A stretch of 64,000 nt of DNA, from positions 1-64,000 of the forward strand of contig JAQWZF010000001.1 in NCBI GenBank assembly GCA_029253585.1, written 5' to 3'. The DNA comes from Gammaproteobacteria bacterium. GTDB lineage: Bacteria > Pseudomonadota > Gammaproteobacteria > Pseudomonadales > Pseudohongiellaceae. Made by a program: the position numbers and the translations under genes. Below are positions 20,879 through 29,596 of this stretch, piece by piece; the stretch's first letter is position 1, and the number at the start of each line of letters is the position of its first letter. Below the pieces are notes generated by a model. It saw nothing but the letters and a program-made list of their open reading frames with translations. It did not search any database and was not told the DNA's origin.

Positions 20879-21931
20879 ATGATTGAATTGCTCAAACGTC
20901 ATAGCTTCTCTGCGACCTTCCTGGTTCTGTTCCTGAGCTTCGTGTTTTTCTTCGGCGGCGATGGCGAAGAAATTCAGCAGTTAAATGGCTTTACCATGGG
21001 CACGAGTTATCAGGTGCAGATTGTAGACATGCCGGATGCTATTAGTGCCGAAGATCTAGCGGCAGATATCTCCGATCTACTGGGTGAATTAGACACGGGG
21101 ATATTCTCAACCTATGCGAGCAACTCCGAGCTATCTCGATTCAACCGGCATGGGGTAAATGTTCCCTTCATAGCCTCATCTCGAATGATTGAAGTCTTAT
21201 TGCTGGCGCAGGAAGTGGCAGCGCTTAGTGGGGGTGCTTTCGACGTGACGGTTGGGCCTCTGGTAAATCTTTGGGGTTTCGGCCCCGATCTCGGGGTATT
21301 CGAGACGGTGCCACGCCAGTCACAGATCGACACGGCATTGAATCGAGTGGGGTTTCAGTATCTGCGCATCAGCCCTTCCTCGCAGGAAATTCGCAAGACC
21401 CGTGATATCTACGTCGACCTCAGTGCTATAGCAAAGGGCTATGCAGTGGATCAGCTTGCCGAGTATTTGGATGGAGTGGGTGTCGATAATTACTTTCTGG
21501 AGATCGGCGGCGAATTAAAGATCAAAGGTTCCAAACCGGGAGCCGATGGTTGGGTGCCGGCCATAGAGACGCCATTAGACGAGGGCTCGCAGGTCTATCA
21601 GATATTCTACAGCCGTGGTGATAATATAGCGGTAGCAGGCTCTGGAGATTACAGGAATTATTTTGAGGAGGATGGTCAACGTTACTCCCATGAGATCGAT
21701 CCACGAAATGGTAGACCTGTCACCCATAGATTAGCGGCCGCCTATGTTATAGATGATTCGGTGGCGCGAGCAGATGCTCTTGCTACAACTTATATGGTGT
21801 TGGGCCCCGAGGCAGCCGCGGCTTTAGCCGAGAGACAGAATCAGGCCGTGTATTTTATCTATAAGAGCGAGAGCGATGGATTCGAAGATTTTATAAGCGA
21901 CGAATTCGAGTACTACCTTGGAAACAATTAG
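20879..21931 (+). CDS. apbE: FAD:protein FMN transferase (flavin transferase)
   Basis: MGTSYQVQIVD, SNSELSRFN, SGGAFDVTVGPLVNLWGFGP, VDLSAIAKGYAVDQLAEYL, GGELKIKG, HEIDPRNGRPV. Confidence 0.95.
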   Translation: MIELLKRHSFSATFLVLFLSFVFFFGGDGEEIQQLNGFTMGTSYQVQIVDMPDAISAEDLAADISDLLGELDTGIFSTYASNSELSRFNRHGVNVPFIASSRMIEVLLLAQEVAALSGGAFDVTVGPLVNLWGFGPDLGVFETVPRQSQIDTALNRVGFQYLRISPSSQEIRKTRDIYVDLSAIAKGYAVDQLAEYLDGVGVDNYFLEIGGELKIKGSKPGADGWVPAIETPLDEGSQVYQIFYSRGDNIAVAGSGDYRNYFEEDGQRYSHEIDPRNGRPVTHRLAAAYVIDDSVARADALATTYMVLGPEAAAALAERQNQAVYFIYKSESDGFEDFISDEFEYYLGNN

Positions 21932-21967
21932 AGAAAAAGAAAGAGAAAGAGGCGCAGAGGAAGAGGG

Positions 21968-22153
21968 ATGCTGAGTTTTATAATCACATTCGTAGTCATC
22001 GCCGTGGTAATTGCCATCATGTCAGTGGGTGTTCTATTTGGTCGCAAGCCTGTGCAGGGTTCCTGCGGCGGCGTCAATAATATAGGCGGAATGAATGAAT
22101 GCAAAATTTGCGGTGGCGAGCCACAGAAATGTGAGCGTAAAGAGGCAGCCTAA
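21968..22153 (+). CDS. nqrM: (Na+)-NQR maturation protein NqrM
   Basis: Single N-terminal TM plus Cys-rich tail LFGRKPVQGSCGGVNNIGGMNECKICGGEPQKC typical of NqrM (DUF539). Confidence 0.9.
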   Translation: MLSFIITFVVIAVVIAIMSVGVLFGRKPVQGSCGGVNNIGGMNECKICGGEPQKCERKEAA

Positions 22154-22189
22154 GATAAAGGCCTGAAAAGTAAACTGGGCAACTAGATA

Positions 22190-23593
22190 ATGGAAAGACT
22201 GAGGCATATGCAAAAAGAGCATTTTGATATTATCGTTATTGGTAGCGGGCCTGCGGGTGAGGCTGCTGCGATGAATGCGAAGAAAAAGGGTCGCACTGTC
22301 GCCGTTGTCTGTGATTTGGAGTACGTAGGCGGAAGCTGTACCCATCTAGGCACTATCCCTTCAAAGTCGCTACGCCACTCCGTAAAGCAAGTCATGCAGT
22401 TCAATTCCAATCCGATGTTCAGGGACTTGGGTGACGCCAGGAAGTTGAGTTTTCAGCAGGTGTTGAAGCATGCCGAGAGGGTGATCTACGAACAGGTAAG
22501 TATGCGCACTGATTTCTACGATAGAAATCACATCCCAATATTTAAGGGGCGCGCAAGTTTTCTGGATAAGCACACGATTAAGCTCGTTGGGAAACGTAAA
22601 AAGCTGTCGGCAGATTATTTTGTAATCGCTACCGGTTCCAGCCCGTATCATCCACCGGGAGTAGATTTCTCCCATCCCTGTGTTTTCGATAGCGACAGCA
22701 TTCTGGATCTGGATCATTCGCCACGCAAGGTTACTGTTATCGGTGCCGGTGTTATCGGCTGTGAATACGCGTCCATATTTGGCGGCCTGGGTTGTAAAGT
22801 CGAATTGATAAACCCCGCTTCCGGCCTGCTCACCTTCCTCGATACGGAAATAGCCGATGCGCTTAGCTATCACCTGCGCAATCTGGGCGTACGCAGCCGT
22901 CATAATGAAGAATTTGAAAAGATGGAGTACCACGATGATCACATCGTGACTTATCTGCAGTCCGGTAAAAAAATACGTAGTGATATTGTACTTTGGGCGA
23001 ACGGTAGGAGTGGCAATACAACTAACCTCGGGCTTAAACAGATAGGTTTGGAGACGAATACTCGGCAACAAATCTCTGTAGATGATAACTACCGTACATC
23101 TGTCAAGAATGTCTATGCAGCAGGTGATGTGATCGGCTGGCCATCCTTGGCAGGAGCCGCCTATGACCAGGGTAGGGCAGCAAGCAACGCTATCGTGGCG
23201 CCGGATGACTGTTACCACGTTGAACAAGTTGCCACTGGCATCTATACGATTCCAGAGATCAGCACCCTCGGGGCTACTGAGCAAGAATTAACGGAGCAGA
23301 AGATACCTTATGAAGTGGGTAAGGCTTTCTTCAAGAATACAGCGCGAGCCCAGATCACCGGTGAGCAGGTAGGCATGCTGAAACTGATCTTTCATTTCGA
23401 GACTCTAGAGTTATTAGGCATTCACTGTTTCGGAGACCAGGCGTCTGAAATTGTACACATCGGTCAGGCGATCATGCGTCAGCCGCCTCCAGCAAACTCG
23501 ATGAAATACTTCCTAACCACTACATTCAATTACCCGACTATGGCCGAAGCCTATAGAACGGCTGCCCTGGATGGCTTGAATAGAGTTTTCTAG
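22190..23593 (+). CDS. sth: Soluble pyridine nucleotide transhydrogenase (Si-specific)
   Basis: [79 protein letters not shown]. Confidence 0.95.
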   Translation: MERLRHMQKEHFDIIVIGSGPAGEAAAMNAKKKGRTVAVVCDLEYVGGSCTHLGTIPSKSLRHSVKQVMQFNSNPMFRDLGDARKLSFQQVLKHAERVIYEQVSMRTDFYDRNHIPIFKGRASFLDKHTIKLVGKRKKLSADYFVIATGSSPYHPPGVDFSHPCVFDSDSILDLDHSPRKVTVIGAGVIGCEYASIFGGLGCKVELINPASGLLTFLDTEIADALSYHLRNLGVRSRHNEEFEKMEYHDDHIVTYLQSGKKIRSDIVLWANGRSGNTTNLGLKQIGLETNTRQQISVDDNYRTSVKNVYAAGDVIGWPSLAGAAYDQGRAASNAIVAPDDCYHVEQVATGIYTIPEISTLGATEQELTEQKIPYEVGKAFFKNTARAQITGEQVGMLKLIFHFETLELLGIHCFGDQASEIVHIGQAIMRQPPPANSMKYFLTTTFNYPTMAEAYRTAALDGLNRVF

Positions 23594-23678
23594 TTTTTGC
23601 CATGGCCCATAAACAGGGTTAGTTTGTCGCCTAGAGAATAATAGAAGAGCGGGCTTATACCCGCCCCGGAGAGTGATA

Positions 23679-24148
23679 ATGATACAAACTGCCAGAGACA
23701 TTCTTAAAGAGAAAGGCGGTACATGGTAACTATCAATTCCGATGCGACTATCTATCAGGCGCTAACGCTAATGACCCAGAATAAGGTGGGTTCGATAGTG
23801 CTTTTTGAGGATGAAAAGATAGTGGGTATCTGGACAGAGAGAGGCTAGATGTTCAGGGCGATGGAGGAAGGTCTCAATCCTAAGGTCGCCAGGCTCAAGG
23901 ACAATATGAGCGTCAAAATTATGTCAGCCAATATTGAAGAGCAGGCGTATCAGCTAGCCGATAAGTTTCTAGGTCGGCGTGTGCGCGATCTATTAATAGA
24001 AGAAGGTGGAGAATACATAGGTCTGCTTTCTGTCGGGGATGTGATGAAGGCAAACCTGCAGCAGAAGAATGAAGAGTTTGAACAGCTGAATCAAATGGTC
24101 AGTCTGGAGTACGATGAGAACTGGAAAGAGATTCAATCGGAACGCTAA
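23679..24148 (+). pseudogene. CBS-domain protein, degraded (frameshift plus in-frame stop)
   Basis: Reconstructed as MIQTARDILKEKGGT/VTINSDATIYQALTLMTQNKVGSIVLFEDEKIVGIWTERG*MFRAMEEGLNPKVARLKDNMSVKIMS...GEYIGLLSVGDVMK; 1-nt frameshift near 23723 and TAG at ~23846. Confidence 0.75.
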
Positions 24149-24356
24149 ATAGCATTGCCTCTCACTCGCATTTTGAATGTGCCCGGCGATTTTCTTGAAA
24201 GCCGCTTCCTGCCTGCTCTGGACAAGATAAAGTACTTGCTATCGAGAGGCGATACGTGTAAATTTCCCACCGTTATTTAGCGTCAGTCCTGTCTCGTAAA
24301 TATTTAAAAATTACTTAGGCAGAAAGCTGTAAAGATTACAGATAATTAGCATAATC

Positions 24357-24427
24357 GAGCCCCCAAAACGGCCTGACAATAAACTCCATGTTCTAAGTTT
24401 TTAGAACGCCGTCAGCTAGCGGGGCTT
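24357..24427. other. Candidate structured RNA / nested inverted-repeat element upstream of nuoA
   Basis: Three nested stems: AGCCCC/GGGGCT (24358-24363/24421-24426), CTGAC/GTCAG (24373-24377/24411-24415), GTTCTAA-GTTT-TTAGAAC (24390-24407). Confidence 0.4.
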
Positions 24428-24748
24428 CTGAAAGAGTGGTTTGCTCTATGGGTAGTGACATACAGTCCTTGGCGATTCCTGCCGAAGGTCATGGTCTTCA
24501 CAAAGATCATGCAGTGGGGCTGACTTCCCTCAAGATTCCTTGCTTCCGCTCTGAATCCCGATCATATTCTCAATTGCTCTCCTCGATGGACTCGCCTGTG
24601 CGAAAAGGCTTCTTGATGGCTGCGCTATGTATTGATTTTTGTTGTTTAGGCTCAGGAAGAACAGTTATTGCATAGAAGATGTTAATGATTCAGAAATAAT
24701 TGGATTGGTTGCCAGCGAGGGATTAATCCAATTTGAATCCGGTAGACC

Positions 24749-25237
24749 GTGAGCCTCCAGCTTGTCGGGATTTTTGGAGTTAAGTGCTTGGAATTACCTA
24801 ACGAAGTAATCGACGGTTTAAAACCGTTTCTATTTTATTTTGCCCTGGTGCTGGCCGTGGTGGTCATCATGCTGGGGTTATCCTATTTCCTTGGGCAACG
24901 AAAAACGGCCCATCACAAGAATCTGCCTTTCGAATCTGGCATTGTTTCAGTAGGCAGTGCCCAATTTCGTATCTCCGTACATTTTTACCTTCCAGCCATT
25001 CTTTTTATTATCTTCGATCTGGAAGTCGTTTTCCTGTTTGCGTGGGCTGTCTCTCTGAGAGAGGTGGGCTGGCTGGGCTTTATTGAAATCTCTGTCTTCA
25101 TCTTTATCCTAATCGCGGCCCTGTTCTATCTATGGCGCATCGGCGCGCTGGATTGGCGCACACTTACGCAGAGGCGAGAATTGAAAACTCTCTCCGGGCT
25201 TGGTGGAGTGACCAATAAAAAGGAATTCAAATTATGA
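24749..25237 (+). CDS. nuoA: NADH-quinone oxidoreductase subunit A
   Basis: Nuo[49 protein letters not shown] start as given in the ORF track. Confidence 0.93.
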   Translation: MSLQLVGIFGVKCLELPNEVIDGLKPFLFYFALVLAVVVIMLGLSYFLGQRKTAHHKNLPFESGIVSVGSAQFRISVHFYLPAILFIIFDLEVVFLFAWAVSLREVGWLGFIEISVFIFILIAALFYLWRIGALDWRTLTQRRELKTLSGLGGVTNKKEFKL

Positions 25238-25875
25238 GTTGGGAACTGCAAAAAGCAGAAGATGCCGCATCTGGCCAGCCGGGAGGCAGCGCCATGGACG
25301 AGTTTATTCGTCGCAATGTGGTGATGGCTAACCTTGAGGATATGGTGTCGTGGGGCAGAAAGAACTCCATCTGGCCCTTTAACTTTGGCCTTTCCTGCTG
25401 TTACGTGGAAATGGCGACTGCTTTTACCAGCCGACACGATTTGGCCAGATTTGGTGCCGAGGTGATTCGAGGGACTCCAAGACAGGCAGACATGATCGTC
25501 ATCGCAGGTACCGTGTTCCGCAAGATGGCTCCAGTAGTCAAACTGCTCTATGAACAGCTCTTAGAGCCAAAATGGGTTATTTCCATGGGCTCCTGTGCCA
25601 ATTCGGGCGGTATGTACGATATCTACTCAGTTGTTCAGGGTGTAGATAAGTTTCTGCCTGTGGATGTCTATGTTTCCGGTTGTCCTCCGCGCCCAGAGGC
25701 CTTATTGCAGGGGTTAATTCTTCTGCAAGAGTCCATAGGGCGAGAACGGCGTCCGCTGAGTTGGGTGATCAATGATCAGGGTATTATTCAGAAAGAGACG
25801 AACCCTGTGCAGCGCGTAGTGCGCTCCCCCGATCGCATTGCGGCGACCGAATTAAGAACCCCAAATGACGTATAA
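25234..25875 (+). CDS. nuoB: NADH-quinone oxidoreductase subunit B
   Basis: [55 protein letters not shown]. Confidence 0.97.
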   Translation: MSWELQKAEDAASGQPGGSAMDEFIRRNVVMANLEDMVSWGRKNSIWPFNFGLSCCYVEMATAFTSRHDLARFGAEVIRGTPRQADMIVIAGTVFRKMAPVVKLLYEQLLEPKWVISMGSCANSGGMYDIYSVVQGVDKFLPVDVYVSGCPPRPEALLQGLILLQESIGRERRPLSWVINDQGIIQKETNPVQRVVRSPDRIAATELRTPNDV

Positions 25876-25924
25876 AAACTGATAAATAAAAAATAGATAA
25901 GCTGAATAGCTAAAGTAAAATATT

Positions 25925-27694
25925 GTGACATCAAGCGCAGAAAAAAGTAGCCAGACAGTCCCCGCCTTAGAGCAGATGCGACAGTTGCATGGCGATCTCA
26001 TCAGGTCGGAGCAGGTGACGTGCGACGGCATGCCGACAGTCTGGGTGGACCGGCAAGACATAAAGACTGTGCTGCGAGCGCTACGGGACGAGACTACACC
26101 TCGCTTTGAGATGCTATTCGACGTTACCGCCATCGACGAGCGGCTTAGATGCAACCGGGCAGGGCAGCCGGCAAGCGAATTTACCGTCGTTTATCACCTT
26201 ATGTCCTTCTCCGGGAATTGCGATTTCCGAGTGAAAGTAGCCCTGCAGGACAGCGATCTCACTATTCCAAGTGTCGTGCAGCTGTGGCCCAGCGCTAACT
26301 GGTATGAACGTGAAGTCTGGGACATGTTCGGAATCAAATTCGATGGTCACCCAAACCTTTATCGAATCGTGTTGCCGCCCACCTGGAAGGGGCACGCCCT
26401 GCGTAAGGAGCATCCGGCTCGAGCGACCGAGATGGAGCCATTCTCTCTAAGCGACGAGCAGGAAGACTATGAGCAGGCGGCACTGAAATTTAAGCCGGAA
26501 GAGTGGGGCATGAAGCGAGAGTCGGAGAACTCCGAATTCATGTTTCTCAATCTAGGCCCGAATCACCCCAGTGTGCATGGTGCGTTTCGCATTGCCTTGC
26601 AGCTCGATGGTGAGATTCTCGTGGATGCGGTGCCAGACATTGGGTATCACCATCGTGGCGCCGAAAAGATGGGCGAGCGACAGTCCTGGCACACCTACAT
26701 ACCCTATACCGATCGCATAGACTATCTTGGCGGTGTGATGAACAACCTGCCTTATGTAATGGCAGTCGAGAAGATGGCGGGCATCGAGGTGCCGGAGCGG
26801 GTGAAGGTTATCCGCGTCATGCTCTCTGAGATGTTTCGAATCTGTAGCCATCTCCTGTTCTATGGCACGTTTGCGCAGGACGTAGGGCAGTTGTCACCGA
26901 TCTTCTACATGTTCGTGGAGCGCGAGCGTATATTCAATATCATCGAATCGATCTGTGGCGCCCGTATGCATCCAGGCTGGTTCCGAATCGGTGGTGTCGC
27001 GCAAGACCTGCCAAATGGTTGGGAGAAGCGCATACAGGAATTGTTAGATTTCATGCCGGCACGTCTCGACGAATACGACAGCATGGTGATGAATAACGGA
27101 ATCTTGAAGCGACGCACCCAGGGTGTCGGTGTCTATGATACGAACGAGGCATTTAACTGGGGTGTAACCGGCGCCGGTTTGCGAGCGACGGGCCTGGAGT
27201 GGGATTTTCGCAAGCAGCGTCCCTATAGCGGCTATGAAAACTTCGAGTTCGATGTGCCTATAGCTGTCAATGGCGATTGCTATGACCGCTGCGCGATTCG
27301 AGTAGAGGAGATGCGACAGAGCCTGCGTATCATTAAGCAGTGCATGGACAATATGCCTTCGGGTAACTACAAGTCCGATCACTCGCTGACTACACCGCCG
27401 CGCAAAGAAAACACCATGCAGGATATTGAGACCCTGATTAACCATTTCCTTAGTGTCAGTTGGGGGCCGGTGATTCCAGCGAATGAAGTCACCATGACTA
27501 TCGAGGCTACGAAGGGGCTGAATAGTTACTATCTAATAAGTGATGGCAGCACCACATCTTACAGGACACGTATTCGAACTCCATCGTTTGCTCACCTACA
27601 GATGATTCCCGAGATATCACGAGGGTTTATGGTGTCGGATTTGATCGCGATCATTGCGAGTATCGATTTCGTGATGGCCGATGTGGATAGATAG
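25925..27694 (+). CDS. nuoC: NADH-quinone oxidoreductase subunit C/D fusion
   Basis: NuoC domain ([28 protein letters not shown]) fused to NuoD ([54 protein letters not shown]). Confidence 0.96.
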   Translation: MTSSAEKSSQTVPALEQMRQLHGDLIRSEQVTCDGMPTVWVDRQDIKTVLRALRDETTPRFEMLFDVTAIDERLRCNRAGQPASEFTVVYHLMSFSGNCDFRVKVALQDSDLTIPSVVQLWPSANWYEREVWDMFGIKFDGHPNLYRIVLPPTWKGHALRKEHPARATEMEPFSLSDEQEDYEQAALKFKPEEWGMKRESENSEFMFLNLGPNHPSVHGAFRIALQLDGEILVDAVPDIGYHHRGAEKMGERQSWHTYIPYTDRIDYLGGVMNNLPYVMAVEKMAGIEVPERVKVIRVMLSEMFRICSHLLFYGTFAQDVGQLSPIFYMFVERERIFNIIESICGARMHPGWFRIGGVAQDLPNGWEKRIQELLDFMPARLDEYDSMVMNNGILKRRTQGVGVYDTNEAFNWGVTGAGLRATGLEWDFRKQRPYSGYENFEFDVPIAVNGDCYDRCAIRVEEMRQSLRIIKQCMDNMPSGNYKSDHSLTTPPRKENTMQDIETLINHFLSVSWGPVIPANEVTMTIEATKGLNSYYLISDGSTTSYRTRIRTPSFAHLQMIPEISRGFMVSDLIAIIASIDFVMADVDR

Positions 27695-27759
27695 TGTGTG
27701 TAAAAGAGTTGCTCAATGAGAGCCGGAAATACAACTAGATTTGTGAATGTGAAAGCAAA

Positions 27760-28278
27760 ATGAGCCAGCAAGTTATAGCAAGTACAGCGACGAAGGCGCG
27801 CAAGTTATCCGCAGAGGAGATTGCGGAGATCGAGCATGAGATGACCCTCTATCCAGATAAAAAGGCGGTCGGGCTAGAGGCGTTGAAGATCGTGCAGAAG
27901 AACCAGGGCTGGGTGTCAGACGAGAGTCTGTTTGGCATAGCTGAATACCTGGATATTCCGGTGGCCGATCTCGAGGGAGTGGCAACATTTTTCAATCTGG
28001 TCTATCGCGAGCCGGTAGGAAAGAACGTCATACTTTTTTGCGATAGCGTCAGCTGCTGGATTATGGGCTGTGAGAGTATCAAGGGGCATATCAAGCAGCA
28101 GTTGGATATCGACTATGGCCAGACCAGCGAGGATGGCGATTTCACGCTAATACCGGTTCCCTGCCTGGGTGACTGTGACAGGGCCCCGGTGATGATGGTC
28201 GGACCGGATATGCACAGGAATTTGACGCCAGAGAAAATTGACTCGATCATCAGTGACTACAAGAACAAACAGGATTAA
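27760..28278 (+). CDS. nuoE: NADH-quinone oxidoreductase subunit E
   Basis: 24-kDa subunit [2Fe-2S] Cys pattern CDSVSCWIMGCE ... CLGDCDRAPVMMV. Confidence 0.95.
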   Translation: MSQQVIASTATKARKLSAEEIAEIEHEMTLYPDKKAVGLEALKIVQKNQGWVSDESLFGIAEYLDIPVADLEGVATFFNLVYREPVGKNVILFCDSVSCWIMGCESIKGHIKQQLDIDYGQTSEDGDFTLIPVPCLGDCDRAPVMMVGPDMHRNLTPEKIDSIISDYKNKQD

Positions 28279-28290
28279 ACGGGAATAGAA

Positions 28291-29571
28291 GTGGTAACAA
28301 AGCCATTAACAAAAAATATCGATATGTCGCGCCCTCCGCTAGACATCGCTGGCTATGAAGCGAACGAGGGGTACCAGAGCCTGAATGCAATCGCGAAGGG
28401 CTTGAGCCCCGAAGATGTATTGCAGTTGGTCAAGGATTCCGGGCTCAAGGGAAGGGGCGGTGCAGGCTTTCCCACGGGCTTGAAGTGGAGCTTCGTACCC
28501 TCGGGAGATAATTCTCCCAAGCAAAAATACCTCGTGGTGAATGCCGACGAGATGGAGCCCGGCACGTTCAAAGATCGACTGCTGATGGAGGGTGATCCGC
28601 ATCTTCTATTGGAAGGTATGCTTATCGCTGCCTATACGATTCAGGCGAGCAAGGCCTATATCTTCTTGAGAGGCGAGTATACGGTTTCAGAGCAGGCCTT
28701 AAAAAAGGCGATCAAAGAGGCATATAAGAAAGGCTATCTAGGCAAGAATATTCTGGGCACGGATTTCGACCTCGACATCATCATGCATACCAGTGCGGGG
28801 CGTTATATTTGCGGTGAAGAAACGGCGCTATTGAATGCTCTCGAAGGGAAGCGCGCGAATCCCAGGGCTAAGCCTCCGTTTCCGCAGGTCAGCGGTCTGT
28901 GGGGCAAGCCCACGATCGTGAACAACGTAGAAACTATCTGTAATCTTCCTGGGATTTTAACCTATGGCGTAGATTGGTATCACGGCCTGGCTAAGGGCAA
29001 CGATCACGGCACGAAATTATTTGGCGTTAGCGGTAAGGTAAAGACGCCGGGTTGTTGGGAATTGCCACTAGGCCTTCCCATAAGAGAGTTAATAGAAAAT
29101 TATGCGGGCGGAATGCAAGACGGACTGGAATTAAGAGGTTTTCTCCCTGGTGGCGGCTCTACCGACTTCATGTTGCCCGGGCATCTTGATATCACGCTTG
29201 ATTATGATGAGATAGCGAAGGCCGGAAGCCGTCTGGCTACCGGTACGATGATTATTTTGGATGACAAGACCTGCCCGGTTGGCATGGTTGGGAATCTTAT
29301 GAAATTCTATGCGCACGAATCCTGCGGATTCTGTACGCCGTGTCGCGACGGTCTGCCTTGGGTAGATCAGATCTTTCGCGATTTCGAGAATGGTCTGGGC
29401 AGTGAGAAAGATTTGCAGATTCTGCACGATCACGTGACTTATCTCGGGCCAGGAAGGACGTTCTGCGCACTGGCGCCCGGAGCAACCGCTCCGCTGGGTA
29501 GTGGGTTGAAATATTTTAAAGAAGACTTTGAAAAACATATTACGGAGAAGCGCTGCAGCTACAAGCACTAA
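28291..29571 (+). CDS. nuoF: NADH-quinone oxidoreductase subunit F
   Basis: GLKGRGGAGFPTGLKWSF, VVNADEMEPGTFKDR, ESCGFCTPCRDG. Confidence 0.97.
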   Translation: MVTKPLTKNIDMSRPPLDIAGYEANEGYQSLNAIAKGLSPEDVLQLVKDSGLKGRGGAGFPTGLKWSFVPSGDNSPKQKYLVVNADEMEPGTFKDRLLMEGDPHLLLEGMLIAAYTIQASKAYIFLRGEYTVSEQALKKAIKEAYKKGYLGKNILGTDFDLDIIMHTSAGRYICGEETALLNALEGKRANPRAKPPFPQVSGLWGKPTIVNNVETICNLPGILTYGVDWYHGLAKGNDHGTKLFGVSGKVKTPGCWELPLGLPIRELIENYAGGMQDGLELRGFLPGGGSTDFMLPGHLDITLDYDEIAKAGSRLATGTMIILDDKTCPVGMVGNLMKFYAHESCGFCTPCRDGLPWVDQIFRDFENGLGSEKDLQILHDHVTYLGPGRTFCALAPGATAPLGSGLKYFKEDFEKHITEKRCSYKH

Positions 29572-29596
29572 TCATGCTTGGACCTGTTGACCGCGC

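Noticed and set aside
22370-23284. 304-aa antisense ORF within sth
   Set aside because: sth is unambiguous on the + strand; antisense ORF has no recognisable family.
24436-24675. 79-aa ORF upstream of nuoA
   Set aside because: No recognisable domain; Ser/Cys-rich composition typical of chance ORFs.
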